Assembly: GCF_003268855.1 (NCBI RefSeq) | Contig: NZ_QLSZ01000009.1 | Span: 62,001 to 126,000 of the forward strand | Reading direction: 5' to 3' | Origin: Flavobacterium aciduliphilum | GTDB taxonomy: Bacteria > Bacteroidota > Bacteroidia > Flavobacteriales > Flavobacteriaceae | Length of the DNA stretch: 64,000 nucleotides | Shown here: one piece after another, positions 53,259-61,871 of the stretch | Layout of the letters: each line of letters begins with the position of its first letter | How positions within the stretch are numbered: the stretch's first letter is position 1 | Position numbers and translations under genes: made by a program | Notes under the pieces: model-generated | The model's database searches: none | Told to the model about the DNA's origin: nothing | Seen by the model: the letters and a program-made list of their open reading frames with translations, nothing else

Positions 53259-53729
53259 TTATTTCATCACAGGAATCCAAATCGTTTCCTCCGAGTTAGG
53301 GTCGTTGGGTTTGTATTTATCGCTCAAAATTTCAAACTGTGGGCAGGTGTCGAGTACATACCCCGAAGCAGGCAACCATTCTGTGTATATCGCTTTAAAG
53401 AAAGAAGCGGCTTGTGTTTGATCACCTTTGTAGGTAAAAACGGCGTACAATCCCTCTGGAATTTCTAGGGATTCCATCCCCTCTGGTACAACATCAAAAT
53501 TGGAGACAGGAACTGCTGCCCATTTTATAAAAGGGGTGTCGGGTTTAAAATCGAAATCCGCAGGGTTGATTTGAATGTTGTACAAATCGGTTCCTATTGC
53601 ATTTAGAATCTCTTTACGTCGAGACATAAAACCACTCCAGAGTTCAAAGGCTCGATAATCAGAATAAGTAAAGGAAAGGTTCTTGCCTATGAATTTGGTA
53701 GCTGGGAAGGTTTTGATTTGTGGATTCAT
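53259..53729 (-). CDS. GyrI-like/AraC effector-binding-domain protein
   Basis: A 156-residue single-domain protein of the GyrI/effector-binding superfamily, recognised from VPEGMESLEIPEGLYAVFTY and AIYTEWLPASGYVLDTCPQF, then EILSDKY. Such stand-alone domains bind hydrophobic ligands; some are cyclopropanoid hydrolases, others regulators. It has no DNA-binding part. It lies 49 nt after icmF, perhaps on the same transcript. Confidence 0.88.
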   Translation of the reverse strand: MNPQIKTFPATKFIGKNLSFTYSDYRAFELWSGFMSRRKEILNAIGTDLYNIQINPADFDFKPDTPFIKWAAVPVSNFDVVPEGMESLEIPEGLYAVFTYKGDQTQAASFFKAIYTEWLPASGYVLDTCPQFEILSDKYKPNDPNSEETIWIPVMK

Positions 53730-53778
53730 ATATCAAAAATTAAACCTTCCATTACTGAAAGGTTTATTATCTATTAAA

Positions 53779-56700
53779 TTACATATTTCTACGGTATTGC
53801 CCTCCTACTTCAAACAACCCACTGGTAATTTGTCCTAGGGAACAATATTTCGTGGCTTCCATCAATTTTTCAAAAATATTTTGATTGTTGATGGCGGCTT
53901 CTTGAATCACATTGATATGTTCTTTTACTTTATCGGCATGTACTTTGTGCAATTGGTCTAGGGTTTGAATCTGGAATCGTTTCTCCTCCTCGGTAGCACG
54001 GATTACCTCAGCAGGGAGCACCGTTGGCGACCCTTTAGAACTCAAGAACGTATTAACCCCAATAATAGGATATTCTCCCGTATGTTTCAACATTTCATAA
54101 TACATACTTTCCTCTTGAATTTGATTGCGTTGGTACATGGTTTCCATGGCTCCAAGAACGCCTCCTCTTTCGGTAATTCGGTCGAATTCTTTCAATACGG
54201 CTTCTTCTACTAAATCGGTCAATTCTTCAATAATAAACGAACCTTGAATTGGGTTTTCGTTTTTGGCTAATCCTAATTCTTTATTGATAATCAACTGAAT
54301 GGCCATTGCTCGACGCACCGATTCTTCGGTTGGAGTCGTAATGGCTTCGTCATAGGCATTGGTGTGTAATGAATTACAATTGTCGTAAATAGCATACAAG
54401 GCTTGTAATGTGGTACGAATATCATTAAAGTCGATTTCTTGCGCATGCAACGAACGACCTGATGTTTGGATATGGTATTTCAACATTTGGGCTCTTTCGT
54501 TGGCGCCATATTTGTTTTTTAAGGCTTTCGCCCAAATTTTACGCGCCACACGACCAATCACCGCATATTCTGGATCAATTCCGTTGGAAAAGAAGAACGA
54601 CAAATTGGGTCCGAAATCGTTGATGTTCATGCCGCGGCTCAAATAGTATTCCACATAAGTAAACCCATTTGCTAAAGTAAATGCTAATTGTGTAATGGGA
54701 TTCGCACCCGCTTCGGCAATATGATAGCCCGAAATGGAAACGGAATAAAAATTACGCACATTTTGTTTAATAAAATATTCTTGCACGTCGCCCATCAATC
54801 GTAACGCAAACTCTGTCGAAAAGATACAGGTATTTTGTGCTTGGTCTTCTTTTAAAATATCGGCTTGCACGGTACCGCGCACTTGCGCTAGGGTTTGTAC
54901 TTTAATCGTATTGTAAACTTCTAAAGGCAAGACTTGATCGCCGGTTACGCCCAGTAGCAACAATCCCAATCCGTTATTTCCTTCTGGAAGTGCCCCATTG
55001 TATTTAGGCCTTGCTACTCCTTTTTTCTTGTAAATTTCATTGATTTTATTTTCAACCTCATCGACCAAATTGTTTTCTTTTATGTATTTTTCACAATTTT
55101 GGTCTATAGCTGCATTGAGAAAAAATCCCAACAACATTGGTGCAGGGCCGTTAATGGTCATAGAAACAGACGTAAGCGGATGAGACAAATCAAATCCGGA
55201 ATATAATTTTTTAGCATCGTCCAAACAACAAATCGATACCCCCGCATTTCCAATTTTACCATAAATATCAGGACGTAAATCGGGGTCGTTTCCATATAAA
55301 GTCACACTATCAAACGCTGTAGAAAGTCTTTTGGCAGGCATTCCTAACGATACATAATGAAAACGTCTGTTGGTACGCTCAGCCCCCCCTTCACCAGCAA
55401 ACATTCGGGTAGGGTCTTCTCCTTCTCGTTTAAATGGGTATAATCCTGAAGCAAACGGAAACTCTCCTGGTACATTTTCTTGTAAATTCCATTTTAAAAT
55501 ATCGCCCCAAGCTTGGTATTTCGGTAAGGCTACTTTTGGGATTTGAGAATGCGACAAACTTTCGGTATGGGTCTCGATTTTAATTTCTTTGTCACGAACT
55601 TTAAAACTGTAAATTGGATTTTTATATTTATTTACCTTGTCATTCCACGTTTGAATGACTTCCCAATTGTAGGCATCCAAATCCATTTTTACTTTATCAA
55701 ATTGCTGCAACAACAATTCTAAAAAGACTTTGTTCTCTTCCGTTCTGTGGATTGTTGTTTCATCAATACCCGTTTTACAAATTTGAACCGGCTTTTTATT
55801 GACTACTTCAAGCGTTTTAAAAATTCCATACAATTTTTGAGCCACTTCCACTTGTTGTAAAACGACTGCATCATAACTTCTATTATTCTCCGCAATTTCT
55901 GATAAATATCTTGTACGATGTGGTGGAATTACAAATATTTTCTCGCTCATTTCACGAGTAATTTCAAAAGTAGATTGCAGTGTAGCTCCTGTCTTCTCGA
56001 CAATTTTATCCATAATACGGTTGTATAACGTATTCATTCCGGGATCGTTAAATTGAGAAGCGATGGTCCCCACTACAGGCATTTCGTCTGGATTGACATC
56101 CCACAAATTATGATTGCGTTGGTATTGTTTTTTTACGTCACGAATCGCGTCTAATGCCCCTCGTTTGTCAAATTTATTAATGGCAACCAAATCGGCAAAA
56201 TCGAGCATGTCAATTTTTTCTAATTGTGTAGCAGCACCAAACTCGGGCGTCATAACGTAGAGCGACACATCAGAATGTTCTAGAATTTCGGTATCACTTT
56301 GTCCAATTCCCGAAGTTTCAAGAATAATCAAATCGTATTGTGCGGCTTTGAGCACTTGGATGGCTTCGCTAACATATTTTGACAAGGCTAAATTGGACTG
56401 CCGCGTAGCCAACGAGCGCATGTATACTCTAGGATTATTAATCGCATTCATTCGGATTCTATCTCCTAAGAGCGCCCCACCTGTTTTTCTTTTAGATGGG
56501 TCTACAGAGATAATCCCAATGGTTTTCTCAGGAAAATCAATAAGAAAACGACGCACCAATTCATCGACCAATGATGATTTTCCGGCACCTCCTGTACCTG
56601 TAATTCCGAGTACTGGAATAGTAGTTGATTTATTTTTTTCATGAATGTGTTCCAAAACACCTTTGGCCACTTCTGGAAAATTCTCAGCTGCCGAAATCAC

Positions 56701-57204
56701 TCTCGCAACAGCGGTATGTTTTTTGGATTCTAAATGATTGATTTCGTCATGCAATACGTCTCCTACAGGAAAATCAGATTGCTGTACCAAATCATTAATC
56801 ATTCCTTGCAATCCCATAGCACGCCCGTCGTCTGGAGAATAAATTCTTGCAATACCATAGTGTTGTAATTCTTCAATTTCAGAAGGAAGAATAACTCCCC
56901 CACCGCCACCAAATATTTTGATATGTCCTGCCCCTTTTTCTTGGAGTAAGTCATACATATATTTAAAATATTCATTATGTCCTCCTTGATAGGAAGTCAT
57001 TGCTATAGCATTGGCATCCTCCTGAATGGCTGTATTTACTACTTCTTCTACACTTCTATCGTGGCCAAGATGTATGACTTCTACGCCTGTCGCTTGAATG
57101 ATTCTTCGCATGATATTGATGGCGGCATCATGACCATCAAAAAGAGCCGCAGCAGTAACAATTCTTACTTTATTTTTAGGAATATAAGGTATTTGTGGTT
57201 TCAT
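53779..57204 (-). CDS. icmF: Fused acyl-CoA mutase IcmF (B12-binding, G-protein chaperone and mutase domains)
   Basis: About 1141 residues. The N-terminal B12-binding domain (residues about 10-150) has the [10 protein letters not shown] motif (Asp-x-His of cobalamin binding). The MeaI-like GTPase (about 180-420) has a P-loop [18 protein letters not shown]. The C-terminal mutase domain (about 540-1141) has [20 protein letters not shown] and [20 protein letters not shown]. This order is that of isobutyryl-CoA mutase fused. IcmF interconverts isobutyryl- and n-butyryl-CoA, but the substrate (isobutyryl, pivalyl, methylmalonyl) is not certain here. The GTPase part protects and reloads the cofactor. 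Confidence 0.94.
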   Translation of the reverse strand: MKPQIPYIPKNKVRIVTAAALFDGHDAAINIMRRIIQATGVEVIHLGHDRSVEEVVNTAIQEDANAIAMTSYQGGHNEYFKYMYDLLQEKGAGHIKIFGGGGGVILPSEIEELQHYGIARIYSPDDGRAMGLQGMINDLVQQSDFPVGDVLHDEINHLESKKHTAVARVISAAENFPEVAKGVLEHIHEKNKSTTIPVLGITGTGGAGKSSLVDELVRRFLIDFPEKTIGIISVDPSKRKTGGALLGDRIRMNAINNPRVYMRSLATRQSNLALSKYVSEAIQVLKAAQYDLIILETSGIGQSDTEILEHSDVSLYVMTPEFGAATQLEKIDMLDFADLVAINKFDKRGALDAIRDVKKQYQRNHNLWDVNPDEMPVVGTIASQFNDPGMNTLYNRIMDKIVEKTGATLQSTFEITREMSEKIFVIPPHRTRYLSEIAENNRSYDAVVLQQVEVAQKLYGIFKTLEVVNKKPVQICKTGIDETTIHRTEENKVFLELLLQQFDKVKMDLDAYNWEVIQTWNDKVNKYKNPIYSFKVRDKEIKIETHTESLSHSQIPKVALPKYQAWGDILKWNLQENVPGEFPFASGLYPFKREGEDPTRMFAGEGGAERTNRRFHYVSLGMPAKRLSTAFDSVTLYGNDPDLRPDIYGKIGNAGVSICCLDDAKKLYSGFDLSHPLTSVSMTINGPAPMLLGFFLNAAIDQNCEKYIKENNLVDEVENKINEIYKKKGVARPKYNGALPEGNNGLGLLLLGVTGDQVLPLEVYNTIKVQTLAQVRGTVQADILKEDQAQNTCIFSTEFALRLMGDVQEYFIKQNVRNFYSVSISGYHIAEAGANPITQLAFTLANGFTYVEYYLSRGMNINDFGPNLSFFFSNGIDPEYAVIGRVARKIWAKALKNKYGANERAQMLKYHIQTSGRSLHAQEIDFNDIRTTLQALYAIYDNCNSLHTNAYDEAITTPTEESVRRAMAIQLIINKELGLAKNENPIQGSFIIEELTDLVEEAVLKEFDRITERGGVLGAMETMYQRNQIQEESMYYEMLKHTGEYPIIGVNTFLSSKGSPTVLPAEVIRATEEEKRFQIQTLDQLHKVHADKVKEHINVIQEAAINNQNIFEKLMEATKYCSLGQITSGLFEVGGQYRRNM

Positions 57205-57338
57205 TTGTAATTTTTAATCAAATTAAAACGCGCAATTTACGAATTTAATAATTTTATTTGGCGTTATTTTAGGTAAAATATTTCTTGAAACGCTTCGTTT
57301 TTAAAGTATTTTTAACGGTGGAATACTGAAGATTAAAG

Positions 57339-57346
57339 TATCTTTG
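57339..57346 (+). promoter_or_regulatory. Promoter -7 box of the DUF4197 gene
   Basis: TATCTTTG. Transcription would start near 57350, 23 nt before the chosen ATG at 57373, and downstream of a GTG at 57346 that could otherwise be read as a start. Confidence 0.55.
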
Positions 57347-57372
57347 TGAAAAATCTAATTTTGGTACAAATT

Positions 57373-58119
57373 ATGAGAAAAATATGTTTAGTAGTGGCTT
57401 TGTTGCCCTTTGTAGTGTTAAGTCAGGCGAAAAAAGGAACTGTCAAACCAAAAATAAAAACAAGTATTCCAAAAATCACAACCCCTGGAACAAGTTCAAA
57501 TCCATCGGCATCCCTTGATATAGCAACAGGTTTGAAAGAAGCGTTGCAGAATGGTGTCTCTAAAGAAGTTACAAAATTGGCCTTAGAAGATGGTTTTTTC
57601 AAGAATGAAGCTGTTAAAATACTCATGCCTGAAGAACTCACCAAAATGGAGAATACCCTTCGAAAATTGGGAATGGGGAATGTTGTTGACCAGGGAGTAT
57701 TGACTATGAATCGAGCAGCAGAAGATGCCGTAAAAGTAGCAACTCCTATTTTTATGGATGCAATAAAAAACATGACTATTACTGATGCTAAATCTATTTT
57801 GTTTGGAAATTCAAATGCAGCAACGCTCTATTTGCAAAGCAGTACCCACGAGGCGTTGTATCAAAAATTTAGCCCTATAGTTCAAGAATCAATTGCCAAA
57901 GTCGGTGCCGATGTCGTTTGGAATGCCATGATTTCAAAATACAATCAAATACCACTAATATCAAAAGTCAATCCCGATTTGACCGATTACATCACCAAAA
58001 AAACAATGGACGGTGTTTTTAAAATGATCGCCGTTGAAGAAGAAAATATTCGAAAGAATTTAAAATCAAGAACCTCTTCTGTTTTACAAAATGTATTTGG
58101 ACTCTTGAACTCTAAATAA
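57373..58119 (+). CDS. DUF4197-domain exported protein
   Basis: About 248 residues with a signal peptide (MRKICLVVALLPFVVLSQAK). A Pro/Thr/Lys-rich linker is followed by the helical DUF4197 domain (DIATGLKEALQNGVSKEVTK, then NRAAEDAVKVATPIFMDAIK and VNPDLTDYITKKTMDGVFKM). The domain is known only from conservation, in the periplasm of many Gram-negatives. The start is set by the promoter box at 57339. A strong terminator is about 130 nt downstream. Confidence 0.9.
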   Translation: MRKICLVVALLPFVVLSQAKKGTVKPKIKTSIPKITTPGTSSNPSASLDIATGLKEALQNGVSKEVTKLALEDGFFKNEAVKILMPEELTKMENTLRKLGMGNVVDQGVLTMNRAAEDAVKVATPIFMDAIKNMTITDAKSILFGNSNAATLYLQSSTHEALYQKFSPIVQESIAKVGADVVWNAMISKYNQIPLISKVNPDLTDYITKKTMDGVFKMIAVEEENIRKNLKSRTSSVLQNVFGLLNSK

Positions 58120-58250
58120 TCTACGTTTATATTTTAATAATCAATAACATAAGAATAACATATCCTTAACACAACTATCTAAGAATAAGTTAGATATTTG
58201 CACTGAAATAGATAAGCGATTATTATTTTGTTTGGTTTAGGTTAGTTTAG

Positions 58251-58290
58251 AAAACGCCAATGTTTCGTATTAAACATTGGCGTTTTTTTA
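58251..58290. terminator. Terminator between the DUF4197 and hydrolase genes
   Basis: A 15-bp stem (AAAACGCCAATGTTT with AAACATTGGCGTTTT), 6-nt loop, T run. It serves the convergent pair; the 58120-58250 stretch before it holds a weak hairpin (TATCTAA with TTAGATA) and no gene. Confidence 0.85.
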
Positions 58291-59073
58291 TTGGTTCTTA
58301 CTAATAAATCGAAGAGCTTCTGTATTGAACGTTTCGGCTTGTTCAATATTAACAACGTGACCGCATTGTTCAAGTACTACTAATTGAGCCGTTTTATAAT
58401 GCTTTTCAACGACTTTTTTTACTGCGGGCAAAAACATATAATCTTCTGCACCCATAATGTAAAATGTTGGAATATTAAGTTCTTGTTGGCGAAACCATTT
58501 TAAAACAGGATTAATCTCGGCCGTGAGTTTAAACCAACGAATAAATTCTTTTTGATATAATTTTTTTGCCTCATTGATGAATAATATCCTTGATTGCCTA
58601 TGATTTTTATTGGGCATAATAACAAACGCAAAAAAACGATACAAAACTAAGTAAGGCAAAACATACTTAAAGACAGTTCCTAATCGCATTAGAATTTGTG
58701 ATCGAACATTCATTTTTAAAATGGCGCCTCCCATAATCATAGTTTTTACACGTGTAGGGTGTGCCTCTGCCAATTGCCGAATAACAATAGTTCCGAGAGA
58801 AATTCCAACAAAATGAGACGTCTGTATTTGTAAATGATCTAGAACTTCCAACACATCATGGGCAATTGATTGGAACGTATACTGAGCTTTAAACGTCTTT
58901 TTTAATTGCGCCTTCGAGGAGCCATGACCTCTCAAATCCAACAGCAATACATTAAACTGTTTTTGAAATGCTTTGATTTGTTTGAACCAGATGGACGAAC
59001 TCCCTCCCGCACCATGCACAAAAGTGACCCATTCACTGGAATTATGGTTTTGATATGTTGTATAAGCTATCAA
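58288..59073 (-). CDS. Alpha/beta hydrolase
   Basis: A 261-residue hydrolase. [13 protein letters not shown] forms the oxyanion loop, DLRGHGSSK is the conserved loop after it, [10 protein letters not shown] holds the likely nucleophile Ser, GAEDYMF the acid, and CGHVVNIEQ the His. Such proteins are esterases or peptidases of the epoxide-hydrolase/MhpC type; the substrate is unknown. The start overlaps pyrF by 4 nt, suggesting co-expression rather than a shared pathway. Confidence 0.85.
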   Translation of the reverse strand: MIAYTTYQNHNSSEWVTFVHGAGGSSSIWFKQIKAFQKQFNVLLLDLRGHGSSKAQLKKTFKAQYTFQSIAHDVLEVLDHLQIQTSHFVGISLGTIVIRQLAEAHPTRVKTMIMGGAILKMNVRSQILMRLGTVFKYVLPYLVLYRFFAFVIMPNKNHRQSRILFINEAKKLYQKEFIRWFKLTAEINPVLKWFRQQELNIPTFYIMGAEDYMFLPAVKKVVEKHYKTAQLVVLEQCGHVVNIEQAETFNTEALRFISKNQ

Positions 59074-59888
59074 AGTGTATTAACAATATCTTGCATTTCT
59101 AATTGTATTTTCATTGCTTCTTCTCTCGCTTTTTCAGCAAAATCAGCTCCCTTGGAAGCATAAATAATTCCACGCGAAGAGTTAACTAACAATCCAATAT
59201 TTTTAGACATTCCGAAGTTGCACACTTCCTGCAAACTTCCCCCTTGTGCGCCAACGCCCGGTACCAAAAGAAAACTATCAGGTATTAATTTCCGAATTTC
59301 TCTAAAATATTCTGCTTTGGTCGCTCCCACTACATACATAAGGTTTTGAGCGTTATGCCATGATTGTGAAGTAGCTATCACGGTTTTATAAAGTTCTATT
59401 TCTTCTACTTTTTTTGTTTGAAAATCAAACGCCCCTTCATTAGAAGTTAAAGCCAACAGAATCGTGTGTTTCTCATGAAACGCTAAAAAGGGTTCAATAG
59501 AGTCTTTCCCCATATAGGGTGCAACGGTAATTGAATCGAAATTCAAATCTTCAAAAAAAGCTTTTGCATACATTGATGACGTATTGCCAATGTCGCCTCG
59601 TTTGGCATCGGCAATCGTGAAAATTTCAGGGTAGTTTTTGTTAATATACTGTATGGTTTTTTGTAAGGATTGCCAGCCTTTGATGCCATAAGCCTCATAA
59701 AACGCTGTATTGGGTTTATAAGAAACGCACAAATCATGCGTGGCATCAATAATGGCTTTGTTGAATTCGAAAATTGGATCTTCGAGTTGCAGTAAATGCT
59801 CTGGGATTTTGGTCAAATCAACGTCCAATCCAATACATAAAAAGGACTTTTTCCGTTGAATTTGTTCAATTAATTGCTGTGTTGTCAT
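59070..59888 (-). CDS. pyrF: Orotidine 5'-phosphate decarboxylase, type 2
   Basis: A 272-residue TIM-barrel enzyme for the last step of UMP synthesis. Signature [20 protein letters not shown] gives the catalytic Asp-Lys-Asp network. [15 protein letters not shown] near the N-terminus and [11 protein letters not shown] near residue 210 (phosphate binding) are also typical. It is of the longer type 2 group found in Bacteroidota. It is coupled to the hydrolase (4-nt overlap). It is unlinked to the dihydroorotase-like gene at 2518. Confidence 0.95.
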   Translation of the reverse strand: MTTQQLIEQIQRKKSFLCIGLDVDLTKIPEHLLQLEDPIFEFNKAIIDATHDLCVSYKPNTAFYEAYGIKGWQSLQKTIQYINKNYPEIFTIADAKRGDIGNTSSMYAKAFFEDLNFDSITVAPYMGKDSIEPFLAFHEKHTILLALTSNEGAFDFQTKKVEEIELYKTVIATSQSWHNAQNLMYVVGATKAEYFREIRKLIPDSFLLVPGVGAQGGSLQEVCNFGMSKNIGLLVNSSRGIIYASKGADFAEKAREEAMKIQLEMQDIVNTL

Positions 59889-60007
59889 TGTAGTTGTTTA
59901 AACGCAAAGTTCGCAAAGTTTTTCGCAAAGTTCGCTATGTGTTAAAAAAAAAGCTAAACATAAATTGTTCAGCTTCTTTTCTTTATTCTATTCTCTAGTT
60001 TCATTTA

Positions 60008-61081
60008 CTAAAAAACTTCGCTTTCTTTTAGCTTTTCCGTATTCGAAACTAATTGAAGTTCGTCAATCATTTTTTGAATATTACCATTCATAAATCCGTC
60101 TAAGTCAAAAATACTGAGCCCAATTCTATGATCTGTGATTCTTCCTTGAGCATAATTATAAGTTCTAATTTTAGCAGAACGATCGCCACTACTCACCTGA
60201 GAATTACGCTTCTTAGCATCTTCTTCTTGTTTTTTTGCTAATTCCATTTCGTATAAACGCGAACGCAAAACGGAAAGGGCTTTGTCTTTATTTTTATGTT
60301 GTGACTTTTCATCTTGACATTGTGCCACCAATCCAGTTGGAATGTGTGTCATTCGCACCGCCGATTTGGTTGTATTTACCGATTGTCCTCCTGGTCCAGA
60401 CGAACAAAACAAATCGATTCTAATATCATTCATATCAATATGCACATCAAACTCTTCTGCTTCAGGTAATACCATTACTGTAGCAGCAGAGGTGTGAACA
60501 CGCCCTTGAGTTTCAGTTTGTGGCACACGCTGCACACGGTGTACACCAGCTTCAAATTTTAATGTTCCATAAACATCTTCACCCGTTACTTCAAAAATAA
60601 TCTCTTTAAACCCGCCCGAAGTTCCTTCATTCATATCCACTACCGAGGTTCTCCAGCCCCGTCCTTCACAATATTTCGTATACATTCTATACAAATCTCC
60701 AGCAAAAATAGACGCCTCGTCACCACCAGTTCCCGCACGAATCTCTACCATTACATTTTTGGCATCTTCTGGATCTTTAGGAATCAGCATAAACTTGATT
60801 TCCTCTTCCAGCTGTGGGAGGCGTTCTTTAGCTTCATCTAATTGCATTTTTGCCATTTCAACCATTTCTGCATCCGAGCCATCAGCAATAATCTCATTCG
60901 CTTCTTCAATATTGCCTGTTACATTAATAAGTTCCTCGCGCTTTTCCATCAAAGCTTTTAAGGTTTTATACTCTTGATTTAATTGAACATATCGTTTTTG
61001 ATCGGCAATCACATCAGGTTGAATAATCAAATCCGATATCTCGTCGAAGCGTTGTTTTACATATTGAAGTCTTTCTAACAT
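60008..61081 (-). CDS. prfA: Peptide chain release factor 1
   Basis: About 357 residues. The GGQ motif ([20 protein letters not shown]) catalyses peptide release, and the codon-recognition region ([14 protein letters not shown]) is typical of RF1, which reads UAA and UAG. Start: ATG at 61081 ([12 protein letters not shown]); ATG 61084 is adjacent. A TATTTTTG box on this strand at 61103-61110 makes the upstream in-frame ATG at 61105 unlikely. RF1 is relevant to the amber codon in ychJ, as it would terminate there. Confidence 0.96.
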   Translation of the reverse strand: MLERLQYVKQRFDEISDLIIQPDVIADQKRYVQLNQEYKTLKALMEKREELINVTGNIEEANEIIADGSDAEMVEMAKMQLDEAKERLPQLEEEIKFMLIPKDPEDAKNVMVEIRAGTGGDEASIFAGDLYRMYTKYCEGRGWRTSVVDMNEGTSGGFKEIIFEVTGEDVYGTLKFEAGVHRVQRVPQTETQGRVHTSAATVMVLPEAEEFDVHIDMNDIRIDLFCSSGPGGQSVNTTKSAVRMTHIPTGLVAQCQDEKSQHKNKDKALSVLRSRLYEMELAKKQEEDAKKRNSQVSSGDRSAKIRTYNYAQGRITDHRIGLSIFDLDGFMNGNIQKMIDELQLVSNTEKLKESEVF

Positions 61082-61102
61082 CATGGTTTTGTATTTGGAG
61101 TG

Positions 61103-61110
61103 CAAAAATA
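61103..61110 (-). promoter_or_regulatory. Promoter -7 box of prfA
   Basis: The minus strand reads TATTTTTG; TTTC lies 18 nt further upstream as a weak -33 element. Predicted transcription start near 61099. Confidence 0.45.
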
Positions 61111-61182
61111 GTAAAAAAGTGTTCAGTTGAAAGTGTTCCTTTGGTAGTTTTTTTATACTATTGTAGTGTAAAAAAACAAACT

Positions 61183-61686
61183 ATGAAAAAAATAGTATTT
61201 CTGGTGGTAGCTTCTGCATTAGTTATAGGCGTTTCGTGCAAAAAATATGATGCAAAAGGAAATCTGCTTAAAGATTATGATCAAGTAAAAAAAGCAGAAT
61301 GGCTCTTGGGAAATTGGGAGAAAAAAGATAGTATGGGTATTCTTACTGAGCATTGGGAAGTGGAAGATGACAGTTCTTATGTAGGACAATCATACTTCAT
61401 TATTAATTCTAAAGACACCGTTCATAACGAGAACATAGAATTAGTACAGGATGGAGAGCATTTGATTTATTTTGCAACTGTAAAAGGAGAAAATAACGAT
61501 GAGGCTGTTCCTTTTCAGATGACAAAACAGGAAGATAGCCTGATGATTTTTGAAAATCCAAAACACGATTATCCTCAAAAAATCGAATACAAACTTCAAA
61601 AAAATGGAAGTTTGATAGCCACTATATCAGGCAAACAAAGAGGTAAGATAAGTTCGGAAAGTTACCCAATGCGTAAGGTAAACTAA
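61183..61686 (+). CDS. DUF6265-like lipoprotein
   Basis: About 167 residues. The lipoprotein signal MKKIVFLVVASALVIGVSCK gives Cys19. The mature domain has AEWLLGNWEKKDSMGILTEH, FENPKHDYPQKIEYKL and the C-terminal SYPMRKV, matching the DUF6265 pattern (W..G.W...E.W, then HD.P..I.Y). That fold is a small lipocalin-like barrel. The start at 61183 is chosen for the lipobox; a TTG at 61141 is rejected. Confidence 0.75.
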   Translation: MKKIVFLVVASALVIGVSCKKYDAKGNLLKDYDQVKKAEWLLGNWEKKDSMGILTEHWEVEDDSSYVGQSYFIINSKDTVHNENIELVQDGEHLIYFATVKGENNDEAVPFQMTKQEDSLMIFENPKHDYPQKIEYKLQKNGSLIATISGKQRGKISSESYPMRKVN

Positions 61687-61794
61687 GTTTAAACTTCTCT
61701 AAAACATATACAAACTTGCTACAACAGCAAGTTTTTTTTATCTCTAATTTTAAGTAAATCAAAACCTTATACTTTAACAAATGTTAATTATTTA

Positions 61795-61809
61795 TATTTA
61801 ATCTAAATA
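61795..61809. promoter_or_regulatory. Palindrome upstream of the TonB receptor promoter
   Basis: TATTTA-atc-TAAATA, a perfect 6+6 palindrome with a 3-nt centre, 3 nt upstream of the -33 TTTG. The half site TCTAAATAAA recurs at 61863-61872 near the start codon. It could be an operator for an iron- or metal-responsive repressor, but the regulator is unknown. Confidence 0.4.
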
Positions 61810-61812
61810 AAA

Positions 61813-61843
61813 TTTGATAGTTTGATTACACTTTTTATATTTG
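61813..61843 (+). promoter_or_regulatory. Promoter of the TonB-dependent receptor
   Basis: TTTG at 61813-61816, exactly 19 nt, then TATATTTG at 61836-61843: a textbook match to the Bacteroidota consensus. Transcription would begin near 61847. Confidence 0.75.
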
Positions 61844-61871
61844 CATCATTATTTTTAATTATTCTAAATAA

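Noticed and set aside
58120..58250. Small RNA or gene between DUF4197 and the terminator at 58251
   Set aside because: A weak 7-bp hairpin and a loosely promoter-like stretch are present, but no exact TAnnTTTG box or coding frame, so an RNA gene cannot be supported.
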